64,000 nucleotides of DNA, taken from the NCBI GenBank assembly GCA_023053685.1, contig JALIGW010000031.1:6492263-6556262 (forward strand), written 5' to 3'. Position 1 is the stretch's first letter; each line of letters opens with the position of its first letter. The translations under genes and the position numbers were made by a program. The stretch is from Diadophis punctatus similis (Eukaryota; Chordata; Lepidosauria; Squamata; Dipsadidae). The notes beneath the pieces are model-generated. The model was not told where the DNA came from. It was given only the letters and a program-made list of their open reading frames with translations, and made no database searches. Shown here in pieces: positions 1 through 8,577 of this stretch.

Positions 1-93
1 GGTGCTACATTCGGTGTATAAGACGCACCCAAGTTTTCACCCTCTTTGGGGTAAAAAGGTGCATCTTATACTCCAAAAAATACGGTACACTGT
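1..93. repeat. Fragment of TA-flanked repeat (GTATAAGACGCACC family), right end
   Basis: The segment has the motif GTATAAGACGCACCC and ends in TATACTCCAAAAAATACGGTA, the reverse complement of the TACCGTATTTTTCGGAGTA terminus seen at 32985. It is therefore one end of the same interspersed repeat family, cut by the window edge. The TA next to the terminus suggests a TA-target DNA transposon, but no transposase is visible, so the class is inference. Confidence 0.6.
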
Positions 94-139
94 CAATGTC
101 ATTCTTTTTTCCTTTTATGTTCACCATAAGCATTCGAGA

Positions 140-356
140 AGGTTTTCATCCTTCGTTGTGTGCATCTCTGTAAAGAGGAAGTGATCTCTAACATATAATG
201 CAACTCCACGTCCTCTTTTGTTAGGTCTGTTTCTTTTGAATAGTTTGTATCCTTCTATCCAAGTTTCTGTAATGGCAACTATATCATATTTGCCGTCTTG
301 TACTAGTATGTCAAGTTCATCCTGTTTGTTCCCTAAACTTTGAGCGTTTAGGAAAG
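140..356 (-). pseudogene. CR1-type LINE endonuclease fragment
   Basis: Read on the minus strand, the segment encodes LNAQSLGNKQDELDIL, then DIVAITETW, then RGRGVALYVRD. These are the N-terminal motifs of the apurinic-like endonuclease of CR1/L2 LINEs; the E of ITETW is a catalytic metal ligand. The domain would nick target DNA for target-primed reverse transcription. Only about 70 residues survive, with no reverse transcriptase next to them, so this is a dead fragment. It lies beside a TA-flanked repeat end and AT-rich DNA. CR1 rather than L2 is inferred from the many other CR1 copies in the window. Confidence 0.7.
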
Positions 357-384
357 TTTATTCTTCTATTCTTTGGGTTTTTTC

Positions 385-900
385 CTTTTTTGTTTTTTCT
401 TTTGTACTTTTTTCTTTTTCTTTTTAAAAAAATAAACATTTTTTAATTTTTTTTACTATGTTGTTGTATTAATTTTACTTGTTTAATTTACTCCTTAATA
501 AAAATTATATTTTTAAAAAGAAACAGATATACTCCTTGGCCAAAGTGGCCTGTTCATATTTGCAATTCTATGAAAACAGACTCATCGAATCTGGTCATAT
601 TGTTTTAAGTTTAAAAAGTCAATAACATAGTTTGCCTTTCTTATTCTGAGCAAAGATACTGTATAGAAATGTTTAATATACTTCTGTATCTCCCCAAGAT
701 CGACAGAAAGATAGCTAGACGAACCTGCATAGATACATAAATGTACTGTAAATTAGTAATCTTAAATATTGCACTTGTTTTCTGTTGCTTTTTGTTTCAA
801 CTTTGTATTGTTACAACGAGTTTGGGGGTGATCTATTTTTTGTTTTGTCTTTCAAAAAGGATAAAAATACTTCCATATGTGAAGTATAAATTAAATAAAC
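385..900. other. AT-rich stretch, nothing recognised
   Basis: Homopolymer-rich AT sequence. The reading frame at 741-1013 is mostly low-complexity hydrophobic sequence and only its last part overlaps the LINE endonuclease remnant that follows. No gene, repeat terminus or regulatory site stands out. Confidence 0.6.
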
Positions 901-919
901 ATTCTATCATTATTGATAG

Positions 920-1146
920 AATAATATCAGTATTCTATCATTATGCATCTGCCACTACTGAGAGGAAAAGGACAAGTTTTATGAAGATCTCGATGCCCTA
1001 CTTTCATCCGTGAAGCACACTGACAGGCTGATTCTACTTGACGATTTCAACACGAGACTAGGATCCGATCACTCTGCCTGGGATGATGTCATTGAAACAA
1101 ATGGAATCAGCAAATGTAACAATGGCCTATTGTAACAATGGCCTAT
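920..1146 (+). pseudogene. LINE endonuclease fragment (Jockey/I-like), frameshifted
   Basis: After a frameshift near 975 the plus strand reads FYEDLDALLSS, then DRLILLDDFNTRLGSDHSAW, then ETNGISKCNNGLL. This matches the central block of an exonuclease-endonuclease-phosphatase domain of a LINE, where the usual motif is LLGDFNARVG. The Gly of GDFN is Asp here. A 17-bp unit (TGTAACAATGGCCTAT plus one base) is duplicated in tandem at the 3' edge, just before the poly-T start of the neighbouring minus-strand L1. The family (Vingi, Kiri or similar) is not decided by what is visible. Confidence 0.6.
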
Positions 1147-1254
1147 TACTATTTTTTTTTTAAAAAATATTTTTTATTAAGTAATTTTAAAGAAAACAAC
1201 ATATAATACAAAAAATATACATATATACAAGTCAAACATACATAAAACTATACA

Positions 1255-1326
1255 ATAACATAGACAACCTAACCTAACCTAAAACATATATATATGTTTT
1301 AGGTTAGGTTAGGTTGTCTATGTTAT
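1255..1326. repeat. Perfect 72-bp palindrome with TTAGG-like repeats
   Basis: Positions 1255-1290 and 1291-1326 are exact reverse complements with no spacer. Each arm contains three CCTAA/TTAGG pentamers. The centre is an alternating AT core (ACATATATATATGT). The arms can extrude as a cruciform. They lie in the L1 3' UTR beside the TA array. Confidence 0.95.
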
Positions 1327-1370
1327 ATAGCGTTACATATCGTAACAAAAACAAAAATGGTATATATATA

Positions 1371-1580
<210 letters not shown>

Positions 1581-1769
1581 CGTGTTTCCCCAAAAATAAG
1601 ACATGTCCCGAAAATAAGCCCCACAGGGCTTTTCGGGAGATGCCTTGAAATAAGCCACCCCCCGAAAATAAGCCCCCCCAACTACTTCTGGGGGAAAGGG
1701 GGGGACATGTCGGGAGCTGCTCTTTTTGCGGCAGCACTCTTTTGGCCCGGAAAGAGAGAGAGATCCCTC

Positions 1770-1785
1770 AAGAAGTTTTCCTGCA
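1770..1785. repeat. Target-site duplication of half-L1, left copy
   Basis: AAGAAGTTTTCCTGCA matches AAGAAGTTTCCCTGCA at 5390-5405 in 15 of 16 positions. The pair brackets the nested L1-like element exactly between its GC-rich 5' start and its A-rich tail. Confidence 0.85.
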
Positions 1786-2229
1786 CTTCCGGTTTGGTGT
1801 TCGGCGCCGATGGCGTTCTTCTTTCAGGACGTCTTTCCGACTCCCTGCCGGGCCGCCAGAACAGCTGTCTGGCGGCTCGGAATATCTCTGCCCCGGACAT
1901 AGGGGAGAGAGGAGAGCGTGGCAGGTGGGGTAGAGCCCCCCTAGCGCCCTAGGAGTCATCCAGGGGCGCGAAGGGAAGGCTCCCCAGGTAGCCTGCCCCT
2001 AGCTCCGGGAGCCAGGAAATCTCCGCTTTTGCGGAGCTAGACGCCGAAGCCGCCGCTGCCTCTAGAAGAGGATTTTTAAAACTTTTTTTTCTGTGCAGTT
2101 AAAGAGGCAGACAGAGAGAACCAGGGGCTTTGCTGGGCAAGTATGGATTTTTTTTTCTTTTTTTAAACCCTCGGCTAACTTCTATTTGAAGAAACAAAGT
2201 AACATTTAATATGCAACAATATGGCGTTT

Positions 2230-3010
2230 GAAGGAGGAGAAGTGAAAGTGATTTCCGTTTTGCTTGTGGTTTTTTTTTTCTCTTATGGGAACTTTTTGTT
2301 CTGAAAACTGAAAACTGGCTGTCCTTCTTATATTCTCTGATAATTGACAAAAATAAGGATTATTTGCCTTTGAAAGTGGAAAGTATCTTTTTAGAGATCT
2401 GGCTTTTTAAGGCGTTTTGAAGAAGTTGGGAAGAGAAGTGAAGGTGACTTTTGCCTTGTCTGCTTGTGGCTCTTTTTCTTATGGAAAATTACAACTTTGA
2501 AGACTGATTTTTTTTTCTCTGTCTCCTGACTTTGGAAATTAAAAAACTCTCTATCCTTTACACTGGAAAGAATTTCATTTAGAGTTATGGCTTTTTTTCA
2601 TACTTTTCTGGAAATATAAAAATGGTTTCAAGTTTGGAAGGATTGATTTTTTTTTCCTGGCTTTTCTCTTGTGGAAATTTTGAAAACTGATTTTTATTCT
2701 CTGATCCGTAACTTTGGATTATAACAGTAATTGATAATTTTATTAATATAAATAAATTATAAAAGATTATTTGCCCTGGAAATTGCAAGAATTTTTTTTT
2801 TATTATTATTATTATTATTTTTACAGATTTGACTCTTTTTTGCACCTCTTTGGAAGTATAATAAAGAAGAAGTGAAAGTTATTTGTGTTTTGTTTGTGGT
2901 TTTTGGACTTTGGGAAATTTTTGAATTTGAAAACTGGTTTTTATTTTTGATTCTCAATTTTGGATTATAAAAACTGATAGTGATTTGGCATTTTTAGTTT
3001 AATTTTTTGG
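2230..3010 (+). promoter_or_regulatory. Tandem 5' UTR units (about 200-220 bp, four diverged copies)
   Basis: Units begin near 2238, 2420, 2645 and 2865. Shared landmarks in order are GAAGTGAAAGTGATT, TTTTGCTTGTGG, TCTTATGG, GAAAACTGATTTTTATT, TTTGGATTATAA, ATTATTTGCC and a TTTAGAGATTTGGC-like block. The last unit runs into the ORF1 start codon. Tandem monomers just upstream of ORF1 are the known promoter arrangement of mouse L1; promoter function here is inferred from position. Confidence 0.6.
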
Positions 3011-3020
3011 AATTACAACA

Positions 3021-4124
3021 ATGGCCTCAAAATATGGAATGATTGCTTCGAATAAAAGGCCTATTTACCCCTCGGCTTTTACTTCTAAAATGCAACTTGC
3101 TACTGAACCAACACCTCCACAAGTTTTGACATCGGAAAATTTATTAAATACTTTAAAGATTATGAAACAAGACTTAATTTTGGAATTTAATCAAAAAATT
3201 ACTGAAATAGAAAATAAAATGCAGGAAGCTTTGAAGAATATGGAGAAGCAGTTATGGATGGACATGTTAGAGGTTTGCAAAGGTTTAGCAACAAATGTTG
3301 ATTTTTTGGAGGATTGTATTGAAACAAATAAACAAGCGTTGGCAACCTCGGTGGAATATATAAACAAATTTAAAAAGGATATTGCAAATTTTGAAACAGA
3401 GGTGTTGATGTCACAGTTTAGAAGAACGCAATTCGCTATTAGAGTAAGGGGGTTGAAAGAAGGTTTATATGACGATTTGAAGGGAAGAATGATTGAGGCC
3501 TTGGTGCAGGTTTCTGGAATTTCTAAAGATGAGCTGGCTATACAAATTGAAAAGTTATACAGGGTCAATTCGTGGTATGCAAAACAAAAACATTTACCAA
3601 GGGACATTGTTATATATTTTACTACAAGAGTCTTACGAAACAGAATTATCCAGGCGACATTTAAGAATAATCTTCAGGTGAATGGTCAGGAACTTAAGAT
3701 TTGGAAAGAAATTCCCTTTAAAATGCTTAAAGCTAGAAAAGAATTTACTTTTTTGATTGATGAACTTAAAAGATTGAATTTACAATACAAATGGGAAGCA
3801 CCAACAGGAGTTACGGTGAAATTTTTGGAGAAAAGATACCGGCTGAATACGATAAACAAAGCTACCGAATTTTATATCAATATTTTAAAGGCTGATATAT
3901 CTAAAATTCCAGAAGAAAAACGTATGAATGTAGAAGAAGACAAGGAGGAAAAGTCATTCTTATTGGATCAAAATGAAATAATCTCAAAGACTCAAAGTGA
4001 ATCGCAGAGCCAGAAAGATGTGAAAAAGGAGATGGAGTATTGGGATCAGATGGAAGAGGAGCTGATAAATTCAAAATCATCAAGATACAAAAGGAGGCAA
4101 CCAATAAGATATAAAGAGAAGTAG
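3021..4124 (+). CDS. L1-type ORF1 protein (RNA-binding chaperone), intact
   Basis: This frame encodes 367 residues with no stop or frameshift, starting MASKYGMIASNKRP. Residues about 45-130 are rich in heptad-like Leu/Ile/Lys/Glu positions (for example ENLLNTLKIMKQDLILEF), consistent with the trimerising coiled coil. Residues about 135-215 (FAIRVRGLKEG, then YRVNSWYAKQKHLPRDIVIYF) match the L1 ORF1 RNA-recognition domain, and the following 80 residues match its C-terminal domain (WEAPTGVTVKFLEKRYRLNT). The last 60 residues are acidic, then basic. ORF1p binds its RNA in cytoplasmic particles and helps reverse transcription. No ORF2 follows. The open frame in a neighbourhood of broken elements suggests a fairly recent insertion. 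The start is chosen because the ATG follows the 5' UTR units directly. Confidence 0.85.
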   Translation: MASKYGMIASNKRPIYPSAFTSKMQLATEPTPPQVLTSENLLNTLKIMKQDLILEFNQKITEIENKMQEALKNMEKQLWMDMLEVCKGLATNVDFLEDCIETNKQALATSVEYINKFKKDIANFETEVLMSQFRRTQFAIRVRGLKEGLYDDLKGRMIEALVQVSGISKDELAIQIEKLYRVNSWYAKQKHLPRDIVIYFTTRVLRNRIIQATFKNNLQVNGQELKIWKEIPFKMLKARKEFTFLIDELKRLNLQYKWEAPTGVTVKFLEKRYRLNTINKATEFYINILKADISKIPEEKRMNVEEDKEEKSFLLDQNEIISKTQSESQSQKDVKKEMEYWDQMEEELINSKSSRYKRRQPIRYKEK

Positions 4125-4396
4125 TGTTGATATGTATTAGATGGATGGAGATAATATAATTGTATTTTCTTCTTCTCCCTTTTTTTTTTCTCTCTTTCCT
4201 TCTTTTCTTTTAAGGGGGAAAGAGAAAGAGAAGATTTTTTTTCCTTTTTTTTAATAATTCTTTAAGAATTGGAATTCTTAATTTTTAATTAAAACTATTG
4301 AGCTTTAAATTATTACAATCAGATTTTTAAAATTTAAAGTAAGGTTTTTTTTTTCATTTGTTTTAGGTTTTTGTTTTTCTCTCTCTTCTAGATTTT

Positions 4397-4567
<171 letters not shown>

Positions 4568-4594
4568 CAATATTACCTTTAAGGATATTTTTTT

Positions 4595-4965
4595 ATTATG
4601 AGTTAACAAGTTGTTGAACAATAATATTATGTGGTTATGATGAAATTTAAAGGCTTTAATATTTAATACATGTAATATTTTTTTTTATCTGAGCTAATAA
4701 GTTGTTGTATAATAATGTTATTATGAGAAACTTAGAGGTATTATTATTTAATATTTTTTATTATGAATTAAAGTTGTAGTATAATAATATTATGTTATGA
4801 CGAAATTTAAAAGTTTTATTATTTAATATGTAGACATGTAATATTTTTTTAGTTTTATTTGAGTTAATAGGTCTCTTTAGAGTAATATGTTGTTATGATG
4901 AAATTTAAAGGTATTATTATTTAATATCCTGATATTAGCTATGTAAAATTTTTTTGGTTTTAGTT
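4595..4965 (+). repeat. Tandem repeat of about 90 bp in half-L1 3' region
   Basis: Four diverged copies share GAGTTAATAAGTTGTTG, then TAATAATATTATG, TTATGATGAAATTTAAAGG, TATTATTATTTAATAT and ATGTAATATTTTTTT. Copies start near 4598, 4690, 4765 and 4860. The block lies between the ATT array and the terminal G-rich tract. Function unknown. Confidence 0.75.
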
Positions 4966-5273
4966 AATTATGAGATTATTATTATTATTAATGTTTTTTT
5001 TTTAAAGATTTAGTATTGTTAATAATTTTTATAGATCTAGAAAGATGATTGAAAGGAGGAGGGAGAAACTGTTTTCCTTCCTTTGTATAACTCAGATTAT
5101 ATAATTAATATATCTTTAACTTTTATTTTTTATTTTTTAGAATTATATGGGAAATAATATAAAATATAGAAATTTAATGATGTTAGCAATGTGTAATTTG
5201 GAGTTGAGGGGTTTTTCCTTTTTCTTTTTTCTTCTGTAATTACTGATATTATGCCCTGCGTTCTCTCTGGGAA

Positions 5274-5318
5274 GTCCGGGGGGGAGGGGGGGGAGGGAAG
5301 GGGGTGGGGGTGGGGAGA
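5274..5318 (+). promoter_or_regulatory. G-rich tract in L1 3' UTR (G-quadruplex candidate)
   Basis: Seven runs of three to eight G separated by one or two bases occur just upstream of the A-rich tail. A polypurine G-run tract in the 3' UTR is a conserved feature of mammalian L1 and can fold as a G-quadruplex. A further AATAAA lies near 5363. Confidence 0.7.
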
Positions 5319-5389
5319 AAAATTAAAAAATGTTTGTACTTTGTACTAATAAAACTTTTTCAATAAAAAAAATAAAAAAAAATAAAAAA

Positions 5390-5405
5390 AAGAAGTTTCC
5401 CTGCA
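5390..5405. repeat. Target-site duplication of half-L1, right copy
   Basis: AAGAAGTTTCCCTGCA, partner of 1770-1785. It is also the start of the first hairpin arm of FB-A, which shows that the L1 landed inside a hairpin arm. Confidence 0.85.
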
Positions 5406-5784
5406 AAGACCTGCTGAAAAGAGAAGCCGCAAACTTCCAGACGCAGGTAAGATGAGCGCCTCGCAGCCCGGCCCTCCCCTGCATCCCCCGCCACCCCCAA
5501 ATTGTGCCTGATGATCTTACCAGCGTCTGGAAGTTCGCGGCTTCTCTTTTCAGCAGGTCTTTGCAGGGAAACTCCTTCAATGTAAAGGAGAAGTTATCGC
5601 AAGTGCGACCAATTAACAACTTTTCGCACTCGCGATAACTTCTCCTTTACATTGAAGGAGTTTCCCTCAAAGACCTGCTGAAAAGAGAAGCCGCGAACTT
5701 CCAGACGCTGGTAAGATCATCAGGCACAATTTGGGGGTGGCGGGGGATGCAGGGAAGGGCGGGCTGCGAGGCGCTCATCTTACC
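5392..5784. repeat. FB-A nested hairpins 1: 61- and 162-bp arms
   Basis: Two overlapping foldbacks. Positions 5446-5608 pair with 5624-5784 almost perfectly across a 15-nt AT-rich loop. Positions 5392-5453 also pair with 5513-5573. The loop of the second is the shared GC cassette (GGTAAGATGAGCGCCTCGC to TGATGATCTTACC). The same cassette logic appears in FB-B and FB-C. Confidence 0.92.
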
Positions 5785-5867
5785 CACGACTGGCAGTTCG
5801 CTGCTTCCCTGTCGCCGCCTTCCTCACTCGCGTCACGTCACGCCCCGCCCCATCCCCCGCCCGAAAT

Positions 5868-6014
5868 GCTCAAAGTCCTTCGAAGCATTTTAATGGGATG
5901 CGTTTTGCCTGCCATGAAGGGAACCAATGTTCCCCGAAGAACAGGAGGCAAGCATCGGTTCCCTTCATGGCAGGCAAAACACATCCCTTTAAAATGCTTC
6001 GAAGGACTTTGAGC
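5868..6014. repeat. FB-A hairpin 2
   Basis: Positions 5868-5929 and 5953-6014 are near-perfect reverse complements (GCTCAAAGTCCTTCGAAGC at the base) with a 23-nt spacer. Confidence 0.93.
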
Positions 6015-6081
6015 GGATGGGGCGTGGCGCGACGGAGTGAGGAAGACAGCGGTGACAGGGATGCCCCGCCCAAAGCGCTCA

Positions 6082-6218
6082 AAGTCATTCGAAGCATTTT
6101 AAAGGGATGCGTTTTGCCTGCCATGAAGGGAACCAATGTTCCCCGAAGAACAGGAGGCAAGCATTGGTTCCCTTCATGGCAGGCAAAACGCATCCCTTTA
6201 AAATGCTTCGATGGACTT
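6082..6218. repeat. FB-A hairpin 3, duplicate of hairpin 2
   Basis: Arms 6082-6138 and 6162-6218. The sequence is a tandem copy of hairpin 2 at about 90 percent identity by eye, so this hairpin was duplicated within the element. Confidence 0.92.
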
Positions 6219-6304
6219 CGAAGCATTTTGAAGGGACGCCCGCCACGCCACGCCCTCCCGCCCTGCCAAACCCCAGCGCGAGAAACCCCTCCTACCTCGG
6301 TCAC

Positions 6305-6425
6305 GTTCTTACGGTCTTCTCTCCACGGCAGCCCGTTCCAAAAGAACGTCTCGCGAGTTCAAACTTCTCGAACTTGAGCGGCGTTCTTTTAGAACGGGCT
6401 GCCGTGGAGAGAAGACCGTAAGAAC
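6305..6425. repeat. FB-A hairpin 4
   Basis: Arms 6305-6348 and 6382-6425 (GTTCTTACGGTCTTCTCTCC and its complement) enclose a 33-nt centre that itself holds a short GAAC/GTTC inverted repeat. Confidence 0.92.
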
Positions 6426-6496
6426 ACAACGGAGGTCCCGGGACAAGTCCCAGGTAGGATGCCTGCACCGCCCCACCCCACCCCACCCCGCCAAGA

Positions 6497-6624
6497 GAGA
6501 CGCACCACTTACTGGAGTTTTGCAGCTCCGTGGTCTCTCGGCTTGTCTGTTTGCAAGTTTTTTCCCCTAAAGAGACTAGCCGAGAGACCACGGAGCTGGC
6601 AAACTCCAGTAAGTGGTGCGTCTC
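6497..6624. repeat. FB-A hairpin 5
   Basis: Arms 6497-6543 and 6578-6624 start GAGACGCACCACTTACTGG. The base again joins a GTAAGTG/CACTTAC step to GCGTCTC, as in the cassette ends of the other hairpins. Confidence 0.92.
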
Positions 6625-6990
6625 GTGCCCCGCCCCACCTGCACCCCGAAAATTATAAGCCACCCCCCGAAAATAAGGCAAGGGGTATTTTTGGGGGGTC
6701 AAAAAAATATAAGCCCCTGTCTTATTTTCGGGAAAACACGGTATATATATATTACAGCGTTACGTATCATTATATTCCTATTCCTAAATCACTATTCCTT
6801 TAGTTTATCTAAAATCTATGTATTTCTTGTTTTTAACTTATTATTCTTTTCGTCACCCTTAATATCCTGTATTTTCATTTTCCTGTAGTCGTTACTAATT
6901 ATTTCAATTCTTTTTTGTATTCTAACCATTTATACCAATTTTCCCAAATTTTGTAAAATCCCGTATCGTCTTTATCCTGTAATTCCATCA

Positions 6991-8555
6991 TTAATTTACA
7001 CATTTCCGCACATTCCAGTATTTTAATATCATTATATTTGAAGGGACTATATCTGTTTTCCAGTGTTGTACATATAGGATCCTAGCAGCCGTTATTATGT
7101 GTAATATAAGAGATTGGATGTTTTTGCTTGCTTTCATTTTTAATATTCTTAACAAAAATGCTTCCGGTTTGAATTCTATAGTTTGTTTTGTTATTTCCTC
7201 TATCCATTTTTGTATTTTTTTCCAGTATTTCTTTATTTCTGGGCATGTCCACCACATATTCTCAGATTTATACATCCCAGATTCTCGTTTACATTTCCAA
7301 CATTTAGGTGATAAGTGTGGAAACATTTTCGCCAATCTTGCCGGAGGTAAATGCCATCTGTAGAACATTTTATTTGTATTTTCTCTGTATGATGAGGCCA
7401 TTGTCATCTTATAATTTTGGTCCCATAATTTATCCCAAAGTTCTAATTCAATGGTGTGGCCGAAATTTTGTGCCCAAATTATTATTACCTCTTTTACCGT
7501 TTCTTCCATTTTTTTATTGAGTAAGCAATTATATGATTTTGTTATTATTTTTTCCTTCGTGCCTAATAAAATTTTGTCCAGTTCTTGATATTTTTCTTGG
7601 AATCCAGATTGTAATAGATCTTTTTTATATTTCCTTTGGATTTGCAAGTATCGCACCAATCGATTTTTATTCCCCTTAATGCCAATTCTTCTCTTGTTTT
7701 TTGGTTGTTTTGCTCATCTAATAGTTCCTTATAAGTAATTTTTTTGTTTAAATCTAACACGTTAGGGTAGATTAGTGCTTCCATTGGAGATATCCATTCG
7801 GGTATTTTGATGTATTTATTTTTAATTTCTAGCCAATTGTCCAATAATGTCCCTCTAATATGGTGCCTCTGGAAATATTTGTGTATCTGATGTTTTCCCT
7901 CCCAAATGAAGTTGTGCCAGCCAATTTGTAAATCATGTCCTTCTATTGTTAATATTCTCTTGTTTGTAAGTGTTACCCATTCCTTCATCCATGTTATAGT
8001 TGCTGCTTGATTATATAGTTGCCAGTCCGGTAATCCAAAACCACCTCTCTTTCTTTTATTTTGCAATAGCTTTTTTTAAATTCTTGCTTTTTTCCCTGTC
8101 CAAATGAATTTCAAAATCAATTTATGTAAGTCCATATAAAAAAAAAATTCCAATTTTTGTTGGGGCTGTTTGGAATAGGTAAAGAATTTTTGGTAATATG
8201 TTCATTTTAATCGCGGCTATTTTTCCAATTAGAGAAATTTGTAGTTTGGACCATGTTTCCAAGTCCTTTTGAATTTTCCGCATTAGTTTCAAATAGTTAT
8301 CCTCTTATTGTTGAACAGTTGGCTGTTATCCAGATTCCGAGATATTTTACTTTTTTTGTTATTTGAATTTCTAATAGTTCTTCCAATTTCTTGTCTTGTT
8401 TCTGAATACAGTTTTTGGTTATTATTTTTGTTTTGTCCTTATTAATCTTTAAACCAGTCACTTCGCCAAATTTTTCAATTTCCTTCATTGTTTCAGGTCC
8501 GGAGTTTTGGGGATCTTCGATAATGAAAACCATATCATCTGCGAATGCCTGTGTT
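6991..8555 (-). pseudogene. L1 ORF2 3' half: RT end and C-terminal domain, broken
   Basis: Segments in three frames cover the C-terminal half of ORF2p. Positions about 8535-8550 encode AFADDM, the reverse-transcriptase catalytic motif with both Asp intact, followed by LKINKDKTKI and KVKYLGIWI (8297-8533). Positions 7563-8066 carry GGFGLPDWQLYNQAATITWM. Positions 6991-7659 carry the cysteine-rich C-terminal motif CWKCKRE...WWTCPEI, which binds RNA in L1. Frameshifts lie near 8080-8300 and 7620. It continues from the upstream half at 8578-10709. Confidence 0.85.
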
Positions 8556-8577
8556 TTGTACTCCTCTTTTTTTATTT

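Noticed and set aside
1255..1326. TTAGG repeats as an interstitial telomere
   Set aside because: Only three pentamers per arm, inverted, and vertebrate telomeres are TTAGGG hexamers.
5870..6421. Overlapping frames of 100-160 codons on both strands
   Set aside because: They follow the GC-rich hairpin arms, are mirrored on both strands because the DNA is palindromic, and match no protein family.
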